DNA of 52,054 nt from DASSUC01 sp035649895. Its GTDB lineage: Bacteria > Actinomycetota > Actinomycetes > Mycobacteriales > Micromonosporaceae. The notes beneath the pieces are model-generated. The model did no database searches and was not told the origin of the DNA. It worked only from the letters and a program-made list of their open reading frames with translations. A program made the position numbers and the translations under genes. Positions within the stretch are counted from its first letter, which is position 1. Every line of letters starts with the position of its first letter. The stretch covers positions 1 through 52,054 of the forward strand of contig DASRIS010000036.1 of the NCBI GenBank assembly GCA_035649895.1. Reading direction: 5' to 3'. This document shows positions 1 through 7,442 of this stretch, one piece after another.

Positions 1-660
1 CCGACCGGCGCCACCTCGCCGTTGAAGGTCACGGGGATGGACGTCTCGCCGGACGGCAGCCGGCTGGTCATCATCGGCAACTTCAACCGGGTCGCCGGCC
101 AGCTGCGCTACCAGCTCGCCGTGATCGACCTCACCACCAACCCGGCCAGCCTGCACAGCTGGGCGACCGACCGCTACCAGCCGAACTGCTCGGGCACCGC
201 GCCGACCTACACCACCGGCATCGACATCGCACCGGACGGCACGTGGTTCTCGGTGGTAACCAAGGGCTACATGCTCACCGGCCGGCTCTGCGACAGTGCC
301 ACCCGCTGGCAGCTGAACCGTACCGGCGGCGGCCAGCAGCCGGTGTGGGTGAACTACACCGGCGGTGACACGCTGCTGTCGGTGGCGATCACCGGCGCGG
401 CCGTGTACGTCGGGGGTCACCAGCGCTGGCTGAACAACCCGTACGGGCGCAACTCGGCCGGCGCGGGTGCGGTGCCGCGCCCGGGCATCGGCGCGATCCA
501 TCCGACGACCGGGCTGGCGCTGTCGTGGAACCCAGGCAAGACCAGAGGCGTGGGTACCCAGGACATCTACGGCACGCCGCAGGGCCTGTACATCGGCAGT
601 GACGGCAGCTACGTCAACGGCGAGTACCACGGCAAGATCGCGTTCTTCCCGCTGCCGTAG
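1..660 (+). CDS. Beta-propeller-like (delta-60 repeat type) protein, C-terminal part
   Basis: The frame is open from the first base and ends in TAG at 660, so only the last roughly 220 residues are seen and the true start lies upstream. The sequence has repeated strand-rich blocks of the kind VTGMDVSPDGSRLVIIGNF, IDIAPDGTWFSVVTKG and VAITGAAVYVGGH, about 60 residues apart. This matches delta-60/WD40-like propeller blades found in secreted or cell-surface actinobacterial proteins. No catalytic motif is visible. It ends in FFPLP, typical of a last blade. Its place just before atpC, where atpD is normally found, is unusual. Function is unknown; the fold assignment is inference from the repeat pattern. 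Confidence 0.6.
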   Translation, partial: PTGATSPLKVTGMDVSPDGSRLVIIGNFNRVAGQLRYQLAVIDLTTNPASLHSWATDRYQPNCSGTAPTYTTGIDIAPDGTWFSVVTKGYMLTGRLCDSATRWQLNRTGGGQQPVWVNYTGGDTLLSVAITGAAVYVGGHQRWLNNPYGRNSAGAGAVPRPGIGAIHPTTGLALSWNPGKTRGVGTQDIYGTPQGLYIGSDGSYVNGEYHGKIAFFPLP

Positions 661-699
661 CGCAGTGCGCGAGCCGTGTCCGGACCGGCCAGGTTGGAC

Positions 700-1461
700 C
701 TACCGGATGCGGACCACGAAGCAGCCTGGACCAGAACCGACGAGGGCGTAGCGGCCGGTCACCGCCGACACGTTGCGTACCGGCTCCACCGGCGTGTGCT
801 GGACCACGGCGTAGCAACGGGGCGACTGGTCGCGCGCGGCGATCGTGTCGACGACCAGCGGTACCGGTGGGTCGGTGCCGGCGAGGTCCAGGCCGTCGGC
901 GAAGGAGAAGGCGCTGCCCCATGGCGGTGAGACCACGTAGACCGCCGTGTCGACGCTGAGCGGGGCGTCGAAGTACGACAACCAGTCGCCGAGCCGGACC
1001 GGCCAGCAGACGCCGACGAGGCGGAGGTTCGTAACGGCCTGCGCCCAGACAGCCCCGTCGGCGTCCACGCCGCAGGCGCTGGCCGACAGCGCCTGTGCTA
1101 TGTGGAACATGAGGTTGCCCGACCCGACAAACAGGTCGGCCACGCCGATGCGCCCGCCGGGGCGCAGCAGCGCGTGCACGGTCTGGGCGATCGGCCGGGC
1201 GGTGACATCCGGCGTCGCTTCCACGCAGGTACGGCCCAGCAGCCGGACACCCCGGGCGTACCACGCCGGCGGCGCCAGCCCGTAGCAGGCCATGCCGTCC
1301 GGGTCCCCGGTCAGGACCCGCCCCACCTCGACGATGTCATCGAGGCTCAGCACCTCGTGTCGCCTCGGGCCGAGCAGCTGTGCCCGCAGGCTGTTAGCCC
1401 GCCCCCGGTCCCGCGTGACCTGTCCGTCCAAGCGTTCGCCACCTCCATGCGAGGCACGCAT
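700..1461 (-). CDS. SAM-dependent methyltransferase, RNA/DNA type
   Basis: A Rossmann methyltransferase of about 253 residues if translation starts at the ATG at 1461; a TTG at 1509 would add 16 basic residues that look unlike coding N-termini. Motif I is VADLFVGSGNLMFH (about residues 107-120). The motif IV block is SPPWG (about 178-182), close to the N/D/S-PP-Y/W of amino-methyltransferases; DPPWG is the form in trimethylguanosine-synthase-like enzymes. That points to methylation of an exocyclic amine on a nucleic acid or small molecule, but the substrate cannot be read from sequence. It is transcribed away from atpC and faces the propeller gene, 39 bases away. Confidence 0.6.
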   Translation of the reverse strand: MRASHGGGERLDGQVTRDRGRANSLRAQLLGPRRHEVLSLDDIVEVGRVLTGDPDGMACYGLAPPAWYARGVRLLGRTCVEATPDVTARPIAQTVHALLRPGGRIGVADLFVGSGNLMFHIAQALSASACGVDADGAVWAQAVTNLRLVGVCWPVRLGDWLSYFDAPLSVDTAVYVVSPPWGSAFSFADGLDLAGTDPPVPLVVDTIAARDQSPRCYAVVQHTPVEPVRNVSAVTGRYALVGSGPGCFVVRIR

Positions 1462-1597
1462 CCGGCGTCCGTGTGCGCAGCGACGGCACGGCTGCCGCCG
1501 TGTCCACAACTACTGCTCGGCCGGGGCGCATAACAAGCTCTGGTGTGGACCGACTAAGCTCAACACGTCCGGCGTACCCCCGCGAGGAGTCCCGTCC

Positions 1598-1876
1598 ATG
1601 GCAAAGCAGTTGCACGTCCAGCTCGTGGCCGTGGAGGAGCAGGTCTGGTCCGGCGAGGCCGAGATGGTGGTCGCCCGGACGACCGAAGGCGAGCTTGGCG
1701 TGCTGCCAGGTCACGCGCCGCTGCTGGGTCAGCTCGCCGAGCCCGGCCAGGTCCGCATCAAGCTCGGTGGAGGCCAGGAGCGGACGTACGAGGTGTCCGG
1801 CGGCTTCCTCTCGGTGAGCCCGGCCGGGGTGACCGTCCTAGCGGAGACCTGCACCCCGACGGCCGCGGCCCGCTGA
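1598..1876 (+). CDS. atpC: F1Fo ATP synthase epsilon subunit, short form
   Basis: Central-stalk subunit of F-type ATP synthase, on the cytoplasmic face of the membrane. The 92 residues carry the epsilon beta-sandwich: QLHVQLVAVEEQVWSGEAE at the start, then GELGVLPGHAPLLGQL and GGFLSVSPAGVTVLAE. ATG 1598 has GAGGAG eight bases upstream. The usual C-terminal helical hairpin (about 35-45 residues), which acts as a brake on ATP hydrolysis in many bacteria, is missing: the protein ends soon after the sandwich. The stop touches the GTG of the next gene, so the two are probably co-translated. No atpD lies upstream within 1.6 kb; a methyltransferase and a propeller gene are there instead, so atpC needs its own promoter. 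A weak candidate -10 is TAAGCT at 1555-1560. Confidence 0.93.
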   Translation: MAKQLHVQLVAVEEQVWSGEAEMVVARTTEGELGVLPGHAPLLGQLAEPGQVRIKLGGGQERTYEVSGGFLSVSPAGVTVLAETCTPTAAAR

Positions 1877-2434
1877 GTGCGTACGCCGGTGGTGGTCTTC
1901 CTGGGGATCGGCACCGGCCTGCTCATCTTGTTCGTGCTGTTAGCTGGGTTTCTCATCCGGCGCAACCTGATCGTCCGGCGCGGCGGCACCATCAAGCTGT
2001 TCCTCCGGCTGTCCACGCTCATCGAAGGACGCGGCTGGGCGCCCGGTGTCGCGCGCTTCGAGCATGACCTGCTCCGCTGGTACCGGATGTTCAGCCTCGC
2101 GTTCCGGCCGCGGCGGGAGCTGTGCCGGCGCGGACTTCGGGTAGTGCGCCGCCGCTCGCCCAGCGGATCGGAGCGGCTGGTCCTTCCGCCGGGGTGGGTG
2201 GTTCTGCACTGCCGGGCGGACCACTCCCCAGTCGAGATAGCCATGGCGGAGTCCACTGTGACCGGCTTTCTGTCCTGGCTCGAGGCCGTCCCTCCGGGGG
2301 CGGCCTCGCCGCACCGGAACCGGTCGGTCACTGCGGAGGCAGCGGGCTCCCGCTCGCCGGACCTGGCCGACCCGGACCCCGGGGATGGACCCCCGCGCGG
2401 GAGCACCGCGACAGGTGCTGAGCACGGCCGGTAG
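1877..2434 (+). CDS. DUF2550 family membrane protein
   Basis: Small actinobacterial protein of 185 residues of unknown function, conserved directly after atpC in many actinobacteria. GTG follows the atpC stop with no gap. One transmembrane segment at residues 5-27 (VVVFLGIGTGLLILFVLLAG) is followed by a basic cytoplasmic part rich in Arg, with the conserved LVLPPGWVVLHC and AMAESTVTGFLSWLEAVPPGA. The last 40 residues are Pro/Gly/Asp-rich and look disordered. A role linked to the synthase or membrane is only suggested by gene order. Confidence 0.85.
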   Translation: MRTPVVVFLGIGTGLLILFVLLAGFLIRRNLIVRRGGTIKLFLRLSTLIEGRGWAPGVARFEHDLLRWYRMFSLAFRPRRELCRRGLRVVRRRSPSGSERLVLPPGWVVLHCRADHSPVEIAMAESTVTGFLSWLEAVPPGAASPHRNRSVTAEAAGSRSPDLADPDPGDGPPRGSTATGAEHGR

Positions 2435-2507
2435 TGACCGCAGGCCAGCCAGGCCAGACGGGCCAGGCCAGCCGGACAGGGCGCGCGGCGGCCGGCTGGA
2501 ACGGGGC

Positions 2508-2531
2508 CGGACCCGCCGGACAACGGGTCCG
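2508..2531. terminator. Hairpin between convergent genes
   Basis: CGGACCCG at 2508-2515 and CGGGTCCG at 2524-2531 form a perfect 8-bp stem with an 8-base loop. It lies between the DUF2550 stop (2434) and the adenosyltransferase stop (2551) and could end transcription from both sides. There is no U tract, as is common in high-GC actinobacteria. The bases before it (2440-2480) hold several GGCCAG copies. Confidence 0.5.
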
Positions 2532-2550
2532 CCTCAGCTCGCCGGGTCGG

Positions 2551-3123
2551 TTACGCTCCGCCCGGAACCCACTTCACGTCACCGTCCGGGTTCGCCACCC
2601 GGGCGAGGATGAACAGCAGATCCGACAACCGGTTGAGGTACTTCGCGGCGAGCGGGTTGGTCCGGTCCGGGTCGACCTCAACCAGCGCCCAGGTGGCGCG
2701 CTCGGCGCGCCGGGCGACGGTACGGGCGACATGCAGCAGCGCAGCCCCCGGGGTACCCCCTGGCAGTACGAAGGAGTCCAGTTTGGACAGTCCGGCGTTG
2801 AACTCGTCGCACCAGCGCTCCAGCCGCTGCACGTACTCCTCGGCCACCCGCAGCGGCGGGTACTTCGGGTCGGGCTCGATCGGGTTGCACAGGTCTGCCC
2901 CGACGTCGAACAGGTCGTTCTGTACGGCGGTCAGCACGGCCCGTACCTCTGGCGGGAGCCCGCCCAGCGCGAGCGCCGCACCGACCGCGGCGTTGCACTC
3001 GTCGGTGTCGGCGTACGCGGCGATGCGCAGGTCCGTCTTGGCGACCCGCTCGCCGTTGCCGAGCGCGGTCGTGCCGGCGTCGCCGGTCTTGGTATAGATC
3101 CGGGTAAGGTGGACGGCTGCCAT
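2551..3123 (-). CDS. pduO: PduO-type ATP:cob(I)alamin adenosyltransferase
   Basis: Transfers the adenosyl group of ATP to cob(I)alamin to make coenzyme B12 (adenosylcobalamin), the cofactor of the two mutases encoded in this window (Ecm and IcmA). The 190 residues include the N-terminal nucleotide-binding motif TRIYTKTGDAGTT (residues 7-19), DECNAAVGAA, and the C-terminal RTNPLAAKYLNRLSDLLFILAR helix with the conserved R-x-LNRLSD. Length is normal. ATG at 3123 has no clear ribosome site; TAGGCT seven bases upstream fits a -10 for a leaderless message. It diverges from murA with under 40 bases between start codons. Confidence 0.93.
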   Translation of the reverse strand: MAAVHLTRIYTKTGDAGTTALGNGERVAKTDLRIAAYADTDECNAAVGAALALGGLPPEVRAVLTAVQNDLFDVGADLCNPIEPDPKYPPLRVAEEYVQRLERWCDEFNAGLSKLDSFVLPGGTPGAALLHVARTVARRAERATWALVEVDPDRTNPLAAKYLNRLSDLLFILARVANPDGDVKWVPGGA

Positions 3124-3160
3124 GGTGATGAGCCTACGGGTAGTGAACGACGAGCCTACG

Positions 3161-4501
3161 ATGGCCGGCGTGGACGTGATTCGGGTCGCGGGAGGCGCCC
3201 GGCTGGCTGGTGAGGTCGGCGTCGTGGGGGCGAAGAACTCGGCCCTCAAGCTGATGGCGGCGGCGCTGCTCGCCACCGGCCGCACCGAGATCGCCAACGT
3301 GCCCCGGATCACCGACATCGCGATCATGGCCGAGGTGCTGCGCCGGCTCGGCTGCACGGTGACGTTCGGCGCCGACCCCGGCGGTGCGGACCTGGTAGCT
3401 GCAGACGGTGCTGCGCCGCGGGCCAGCACGGTCATCATCGACGTGCCCGCCGAGCCCGGCACGGAGGCAGACTACGACCTGGTACGCCGGCTGCGCGCCT
3501 CGATCTGCGTGCTCGGCCCGCTGCTGGCCCGGCGCGGATACGTACGGGTGGCCCACCCGGGCGGTGACGCGATCGGCTCGCGCGGGCTCGACATGCACGT
3601 CAGCGGGCTGGCCCGGATGGGTGCGGAGATCTCCGGTGAGCACGGGTTCGTCATCGCGACGGCGCCGGCGGGACTGCACGGCGCCACCATCTGGCTGGAC
3701 TTCCCGAGCGTCGGCGCAACCGAGAACCTGTTGATGGCGGCCGTCCTGGCCAAGGGCATCACCGAGATCGACAACGCGGCCCGGGAGCCGGAGATCGTCG
3801 ACCTCTGCGCGATGCTCACCCGGATGGGGGCCCGGATCTCCGGGGCCGGCAGCTCCACCCTGGTGGTCGAGGGCGTCGACGAGCTGCACCCGGCCCGCCA
3901 CCGGACGGTCGGGGACCGGATCGTCGCGGGCACCTGGGCATTCGGGGCGGCGATGACCCGCGGCGACGTGACCGTGCACGGGATCAACCCGACGTTTCTC
4001 GACATCGCCCTGGACAAGCTGGTGACCGCGGGTGCCCTGGTGGAGACGCGGCCGCAGTCGCTGCGGGTGGCCATGGACCGGCGCCCCACAGCGGTCGACG
4101 TGGTCACGTTGCCGTACCCCGGCTTCGCCACCGATCTGCTGCCGATGGCGATCGGGCTCGCGGCGGTGAGCGACGGTGCCTCGCTGGTGACCGAGAACAT
4201 CTTCGACGGCCGGTTCATGTTCATCAACGAGATGGCGCGGCTCGGGGCGGACATCCGTACCGATGGGCACCACGCGGTGGTCCGCGGCCGGGAGCGGCTC
4301 TCCGGCGCGCCGGTGCGGGCGACCGACATCCGTGCCGGCGCGGGCCTGGTCGTGGCGGCGCTGTGCGCCGAGGGGGTGACCGAGATCAGCCACGTGCATC
4401 ATGTGGACCGCGGCTACCCCGAGTTCGTCGCCGACCTGCGCGCGCTCGGGGTCCAGGTGGAGCGGGCGATGGCGGCCGAGGAGCCGACGTACGGCTTCTG
4501 A
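3161..4501 (+). CDS. murA: UDP-N-acetylglucosamine 1-carboxyvinyltransferase
   Basis: First committed step of peptidoglycan synthesis: transfers enolpyruvate from PEP to UDP-GlcNAc in the cytoplasm. From ATG 3161 the protein has 446 residues and begins VDVIRVAGGARLAGEVGVVGAKNSALKL, with the conserved Lys and Asn of the KNS motif. The catalytic loop reads PGGDAIGSR, with Asp at about residue 136 where E. coli MurA has Cys115. Asp at this place occurs in mycobacterial MurA and makes the enzyme insensitive to fosfomycin. Earlier in-frame starts at 3122 and 3128 would overlap the divergent adenosyltransferase start; 3161 fits family length best. The gene ends GF, 85 bases before the next gene. 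Confidence 0.93.
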   Translation: MAGVDVIRVAGGARLAGEVGVVGAKNSALKLMAAALLATGRTEIANVPRITDIAIMAEVLRRLGCTVTFGADPGGADLVAADGAAPRASTVIIDVPAEPGTEADYDLVRRLRASICVLGPLLARRGYVRVAHPGGDAIGSRGLDMHVSGLARMGAEISGEHGFVIATAPAGLHGATIWLDFPSVGATENLLMAAVLAKGITEIDNAAREPEIVDLCAMLTRMGARISGAGSSTLVVEGVDELHPARHRTVGDRIVAGTWAFGAAMTRGDVTVHGINPTFLDIALDKLVTAGALVETRPQSLRVAMDRRPTAVDVVTLPYPGFATDLLPMAIGLAAVSDGASLVTENIFDGRFMFINEMARLGADIRTDGHHAVVRGRERLSGAPVRATDIRAGAGLVVAALCAEGVTEISHVHHVDRGYPEFVADLRALGVQVERAMAAEEPTYGF

Positions 4502-4586
4502 GCCGGGCAGCGGTCCACTAAGGTGCATCCGGTCGGCAGTGTCGAGGCGGTCGGCGGTGTGTCGGGCGGTGCGGAGGGAGACAGCC

Positions 4587-5435
4587 ATGGCGGGGCGGTT
4601 GGCGGTCATCGGCGCGGGGCTGATGGGCTCCGGCATCGCCCAGGTGGCCGCGCAGGCGGGGTGGCAGGTGACGCTGCGCGACCTGGACGACGCCGCGGTG
4701 AGCCGGGGGCTAGACGCGATCCGGACCTCGCTGGGGCGGTTCGCGGCCAAAGGCTCGATCGCAGCGGAGGAGGTGGACGCGGCGCTCGGGCGCATCACGC
4801 CAACCACCGAGCTGGACGCCGCCGCGGACGCGGACATCGTGGTCGAGGCGGTGTTCGAGCGCATCGACGTCAAGCATGACGTGTTCCGGGCGCTCGACAA
4901 GATCTGCAAGGCCGGTGCCGTCCTCGCCACCAACACCTCGGCCATCCCGGTCACCCAGATCGCGGCGGTCACCGCACGTCCGGAGTCGGTGGTGGGTACG
5001 CACTTCTTCTCGCCCGTGCCGATGATGCGCCTCTGCGAGCTGGTCCGCGGCTACAAGACCTCGGACGAGACGCTCGCCACCGCCCGGGCGTTCGCCGAGG
5101 AGATCGGCAAGACGTGCATCGTGGTGCACCGCGACATCGCCGGGTTCGTCACCACGCGGCTGGTCACCGCGCTGGTGATGGAGGCGGTGGCCCTGGTGGA
5201 GTCCGGTGTGGTGTCACCCGAGGACCTGGACACCGCGTGCAAGCTCGGCTTCGGGCACGCCATGGGTCCGCTGGCCACCACCGACCTGACCGGCGTCGAC
5301 GTGCTGGTGCACGCGGCGCGCAACATCTACGCCGACACGGCCGACGCCAAGTTCTTCCCGCCCGAGCTGCTGCTGCGCATGGTGACAGCGGGTGACCTGG
5401 GTCGTAAGTCAGGCAAGGGGTTCTACTCGTACTGA
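4587..5435 (+). CDS. 3-hydroxybutyryl-CoA dehydrogenase family protein
   Basis: NAD(P)-dependent oxidoreductase interconverting 3-hydroxyacyl-CoA and acetoacyl-CoA. In total 282 residues, the normal length of the stand-alone enzyme. The Rossmann motif is VIGAGLMGSG (residues 7-16), followed by NTSAIPVTQIA and VVGTHFFSPVPMMRLCELV, which supply the catalytic Ser118, His139 and Glu151. The helical domain ends GRKSGKGFYSY. The family block GFVxNR reads GFVTTR here. ATG 4587 has GGAGGGAG upstream; TAAGGT at 4519-4524 may be its -10. Probable role: the acetoacetyl-CoA/3-hydroxybutyryl-CoA step feeding crotonyl-CoA to Ccr (inference from the pathway genes nearby). Confidence 0.88.
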   Translation: MAGRLAVIGAGLMGSGIAQVAAQAGWQVTLRDLDDAAVSRGLDAIRTSLGRFAAKGSIAAEEVDAALGRITPTTELDAAADADIVVEAVFERIDVKHDVFRALDKICKAGAVLATNTSAIPVTQIAAVTARPESVVGTHFFSPVPMMRLCELVRGYKTSDETLATARAFAEEIGKTCIVVHRDIAGFVTTRLVTALVMEAVALVESGVVSPEDLDTACKLGFGHAMGPLATTDLTGVDVLVHAARNIYADTADAKFFPPELLLRMVTAGDLGRKSGKGFYSY

Positions 5436-5472
5436 CGCGCGCTTGTCGGGTCTGGCCGCGGTGCTGGCGCCG

Positions 5473-5652
5473 TCAGCGATGGCCGGCTGGCGAACACCCG
5501 GCCGCGTAGCCGGTCCGCGACCCCAGGTTGTTGTTGAGCGTGTTCAGCGCGTTGGCCGAGGCCAGCTGCGCGGGCTCCACGAGGCCGGCCACCCAGAGCA
5601 GCGTGAACCGCGGCTGGCGGAACGGCGCGAAGCTCGCGGCGTCACTGTGACA
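5473..5652 (-). pseudogene. Remnant of an MFS transporter gene
   Basis: The minus strand between two in-frame TGA codons encodes about 59 residues. The first part, FAPFRQPRFTLLWVAGL, is a typical N-terminus of a major facilitator protein. It is joined directly to LASANALNTLNNNLGSRTGYA, which resembles the MFS segment normally over 100 residues further on (QLxxANALNxxNNNxGxxLGPA). No start codon fits and the frame closes soon after. It looks like an internally deleted leftover. It fills most of the gap between the dehydrogenase (5435) and the ABC permease (5691). Confidence 0.55.
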
Positions 5653-5690
5653 TCACCTACGCCGTCAGTCAACCGTCGCCCTAATGGGTG

Positions 5691-6485
5691 CTACCCGTCC
5701 CGCTTGGTGGTCCAGCGGAAGGTCAGCAGGCATAGCACGAGACCACCGACACACCAGGCGGCGAGGACGAGGGCCACCCGGCCCAGCTCCCATGACCCGG
5801 CTGGCTCCTGCGCTGCGAAGCTGTCCGGCAGGAAGACCGACCGCATGCCCTGGCACATCCACTTGAGCGGGAAGAACGCCGCGACCTGCTGCATCCAGGA
5901 CGGCAGCTGGGTGTATACGAAGAACACCCCGGAGATGAACTGGAGCACGAGCGCGACCGGGGTCACCATGGCGGGTGCGCCGCGCCCGCTGCGGGCCAGC
6001 GACGAGAAGGCGATGCCGCCGAGCGTGCACGCGGTGATGCCGAGCAGGCTGACCCAGCCGAACGTCAGCCACTTCTCGCCAGTGGCGGGCAGGTCCACGC
6101 CGTAGAAGAGGTTCGCCACCGCGAGCAGCAGTGCCGTCTCGGCGACGCCGATGACCAGCACCAGGATGATCTTGCCGAGGAAGTAGGCCGCCTTCGGCAT
6201 CGGCGTGCCGCGCAGCCGCTTGAGCACGCCGCGGTCCCGGTCGATGGGGATCTGGATGGCGAGGTTCTGGAAGCCGACCACGAGCAGGCCGGAGGCGATC
6301 ATGCCGGTGACGAAGTACTGCCGCAAGGTCACCCCGGGCGCGATCTCCTGGGTGAAGACCGCGCCGAAGATGGCCATCAGCAGGACCGGGAACAGCATCG
6401 TGAAGACCACCGACTCCCGGCTGCGCAGGAACTGCTTGGTCTCGATGCCGCCCTGCCGGGCGCCAAGCACGGGCAGGCTGGTCAT
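5691..6485 (-). CDS. ABC-2 type transporter permease (DrrB-like)
   Basis: Membrane half of an ABC exporter, working with the ATPase encoded just upstream (6520-7368). The 264 residues begin MTSLPVLGARQGGIETKQFLR and contain six likely transmembrane segments, among them VVFTMLFPVLLMAIFGAVF, YFVTGMIASGLLVVGF, IILVLVIGVAETALLLAVA and VTPVALVLQFISGVFFVY, with the conserved DRDRGVLKRLRGTPMP loop of ABC-2 permeases. Cargo is unknown; the DrrAB family exports drugs and lipids. ATG 6485 is preceded by GGAGAG inside a triplicated junction (see 6482-6540), so translation is probably coupled to a short relay ORF. Confidence 0.88.
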   Translation of the reverse strand: MTSLPVLGARQGGIETKQFLRSRESVVFTMLFPVLLMAIFGAVFTQEIAPGVTLRQYFVTGMIASGLLVVGFQNLAIQIPIDRDRGVLKRLRGTPMPKAAYFLGKIILVLVIGVAETALLLAVANLFYGVDLPATGEKWLTFGWVSLLGITACTLGGIAFSSLARSGRGAPAMVTPVALVLQFISGVFFVYTQLPSWMQQVAAFFPLKWMCQGMRSVFLPDSFAAQEPAGSWELGRVALVLAAWCVGGLVLCLLTFRWTTKRDG

Positions 6486-6540
6486 CGCTCTCCGATCCTG
6501 GTCATCGCTCCGATCGAGGTCATCGCTCTCCGATCAGGGT
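6481..6540. repeat. Three tandem copies of an ABC gene junction
   Basis: Three copies of 18-20 bases starting GTCATCGCTC: at 6481-6500, 6501-6518 and 6519-6538. The middle copy lacks two bases. On the minus strand every copy holds a ribosome-binding-like GGAG(AG), then an ATG overlapping TGA. The original single copy was most likely the stop-start overlap of the two ABC genes. Confidence 0.85.
6482..6523 (-). other. 13-codon relay ORF between ABC ATPase and permease
   Basis: A minus-strand reading MTSIGAMTRIGER followed by TGA. Its ATG (6521-6523) overlaps the ATPase TGA (6520-6522) as ATGA, and its own TGA (6482-6484) overlaps the permease ATG (6483-6485) as ATGA. GGAGAG lies just before each outer ATG. 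The structure came from tandem duplication of the gene junction and would let ribosomes pass from ATPase to permease in two hops. Its translation is inferred, not shown. Confidence 0.45.
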
Positions 6541-7368
6541 CAGGTAGACGTCCTCTAGGGTCGGCCGGGTCACGGCGAGCTCGGGCACCTCACCACCGTC
6601 GTACCGGGCCGCGAGCTCGGCCACGAGCGCGGTCGGCGTCGCCGTCTGCTCGCTGCGCGTCTCGCCACCATCCCGCCAGGTGACCGTGGCTGGGGCGTTG
6701 GCCCGGTCGCCGAGGCGCTCCGGCGTGTCCACCGCGACCAGCCGCCCGCCGGTGATCACGCCCACCCGGTCGGCGAGCGCCTCAGCCTCGTACAGGTAAT
6801 GGGTGGTCAGCAGGATCGTGGTCCCGCCGGCCGCCAGGCCGCGGACCAGGTCCCAGAACTCGCGCCGCGCCTGCGGGTCGAAGCCGGTCGTCGGCTCGTC
6901 CAGGAACAGCAGCTCGGGTCGGCCGATGATGCCGAGCGCCACGTCCAGGCGCCGGCGCTGGCCGCCGGAGAGGGCGTGCGTACGCGAGCGGGTCTTCTCC
7001 GCAAGGCCCACCTGTTTGATCACCGCGGCCGGGTTGTCCGGGTTCGGGTAGAAGCCGGCGAAGTGCCGGACCACCTCGCCCACGGTCAGGTCCTCGAACT
7101 CGCCGGTGCCCTGCAGCACGATGCCCACCCGGGCGCGCCACGCGGCGTCGGCCCGGGCAGGGTCGATGCCGAGCACGCTGACCTCCCCGCCGTCGCGCCG
7201 CCGGAAGCCCTCCAGGATCTCCACCGTCGTGGTCTTCCCAGCGCCGTTCGGGCCCAGCAGCGCGAACACCTCGCCCTGGCGTACCGCCAGGTCGAGGCCT
7301 GCCACGGCGGCGGTCGCGCCATAGGACTTGCGCAGCCCGCGGGCGAAGATGGCGAGGTCCTCCGTCAC
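6520..7368 (-). CDS. ABC exporter ATP-binding protein (DrrA-like)
   Basis: Cytoplasmic ATPase that powers the permease encoded next. Domains in order: Walker A LLGPNGAGKTTT, Q-loop in GIVLQGTGEFEDLTVGE, signature LSGGQRRRLDVAL, Walker B LLFLDEPTTGFD, His switch LTTHYLYEAE, then the roughly 80-residue C-terminal extension of the DrrA/CcmA family. The GTG at 7368 (MTEDLAIFARGL) is preferred; CATAGT six bases before it fits a leaderless -10. An upstream GTG at 7386 would add six residues. The last codons (LIGER, stop) form the first unit of the triplicated junction. Confidence 0.9.
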   Translation of the reverse strand: MTEDLAIFARGLRKSYGATAAVAGLDLAVRQGEVFALLGPNGAGKTTTVEILEGFRRRDGGEVSVLGIDPARADAAWRARVGIVLQGTGEFEDLTVGEVVRHFAGFYPNPDNPAAVIKQVGLAEKTRSRTHALSGGQRRRLDVALGIIGRPELLFLDEPTTGFDPQARREFWDLVRGLAAGGTTILLTTHYLYEAEALADRVGVITGGRLVAVDTPERLGDRANAPATVTWRDGGETRSEQTATPTALVAELAARYDGGEVPELAVTRPTLEDVYLTLIGER

Positions 7369-7430
7369 TGTTCCACTATGGACCACCGGGTGGTGAGGCT
7401 TTTCACCGCGCAGGTAACTGGTGAGTAACT

Positions 7431-7436
7431 TAGACT
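7431..7436 (+). promoter_or_regulatory. -10 element for leaderless ecm
   Basis: TAGACT lies six bases before ATG 7443 and there is no Shine-Dalgarno sequence, so transcription most likely starts at the first base of the start codon. Just upstream, TAACT occurs twice with an 11-base period (7416 and 7426). No good -35 is visible. Confidence 0.5.
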
Positions 7437-7442
7437 CCGGCT

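Noticed and set aside
3134..4972. Long minus-strand frame opposite murA
   Set aside because: Spans murA and part of the next gene and has no recognisable domain.
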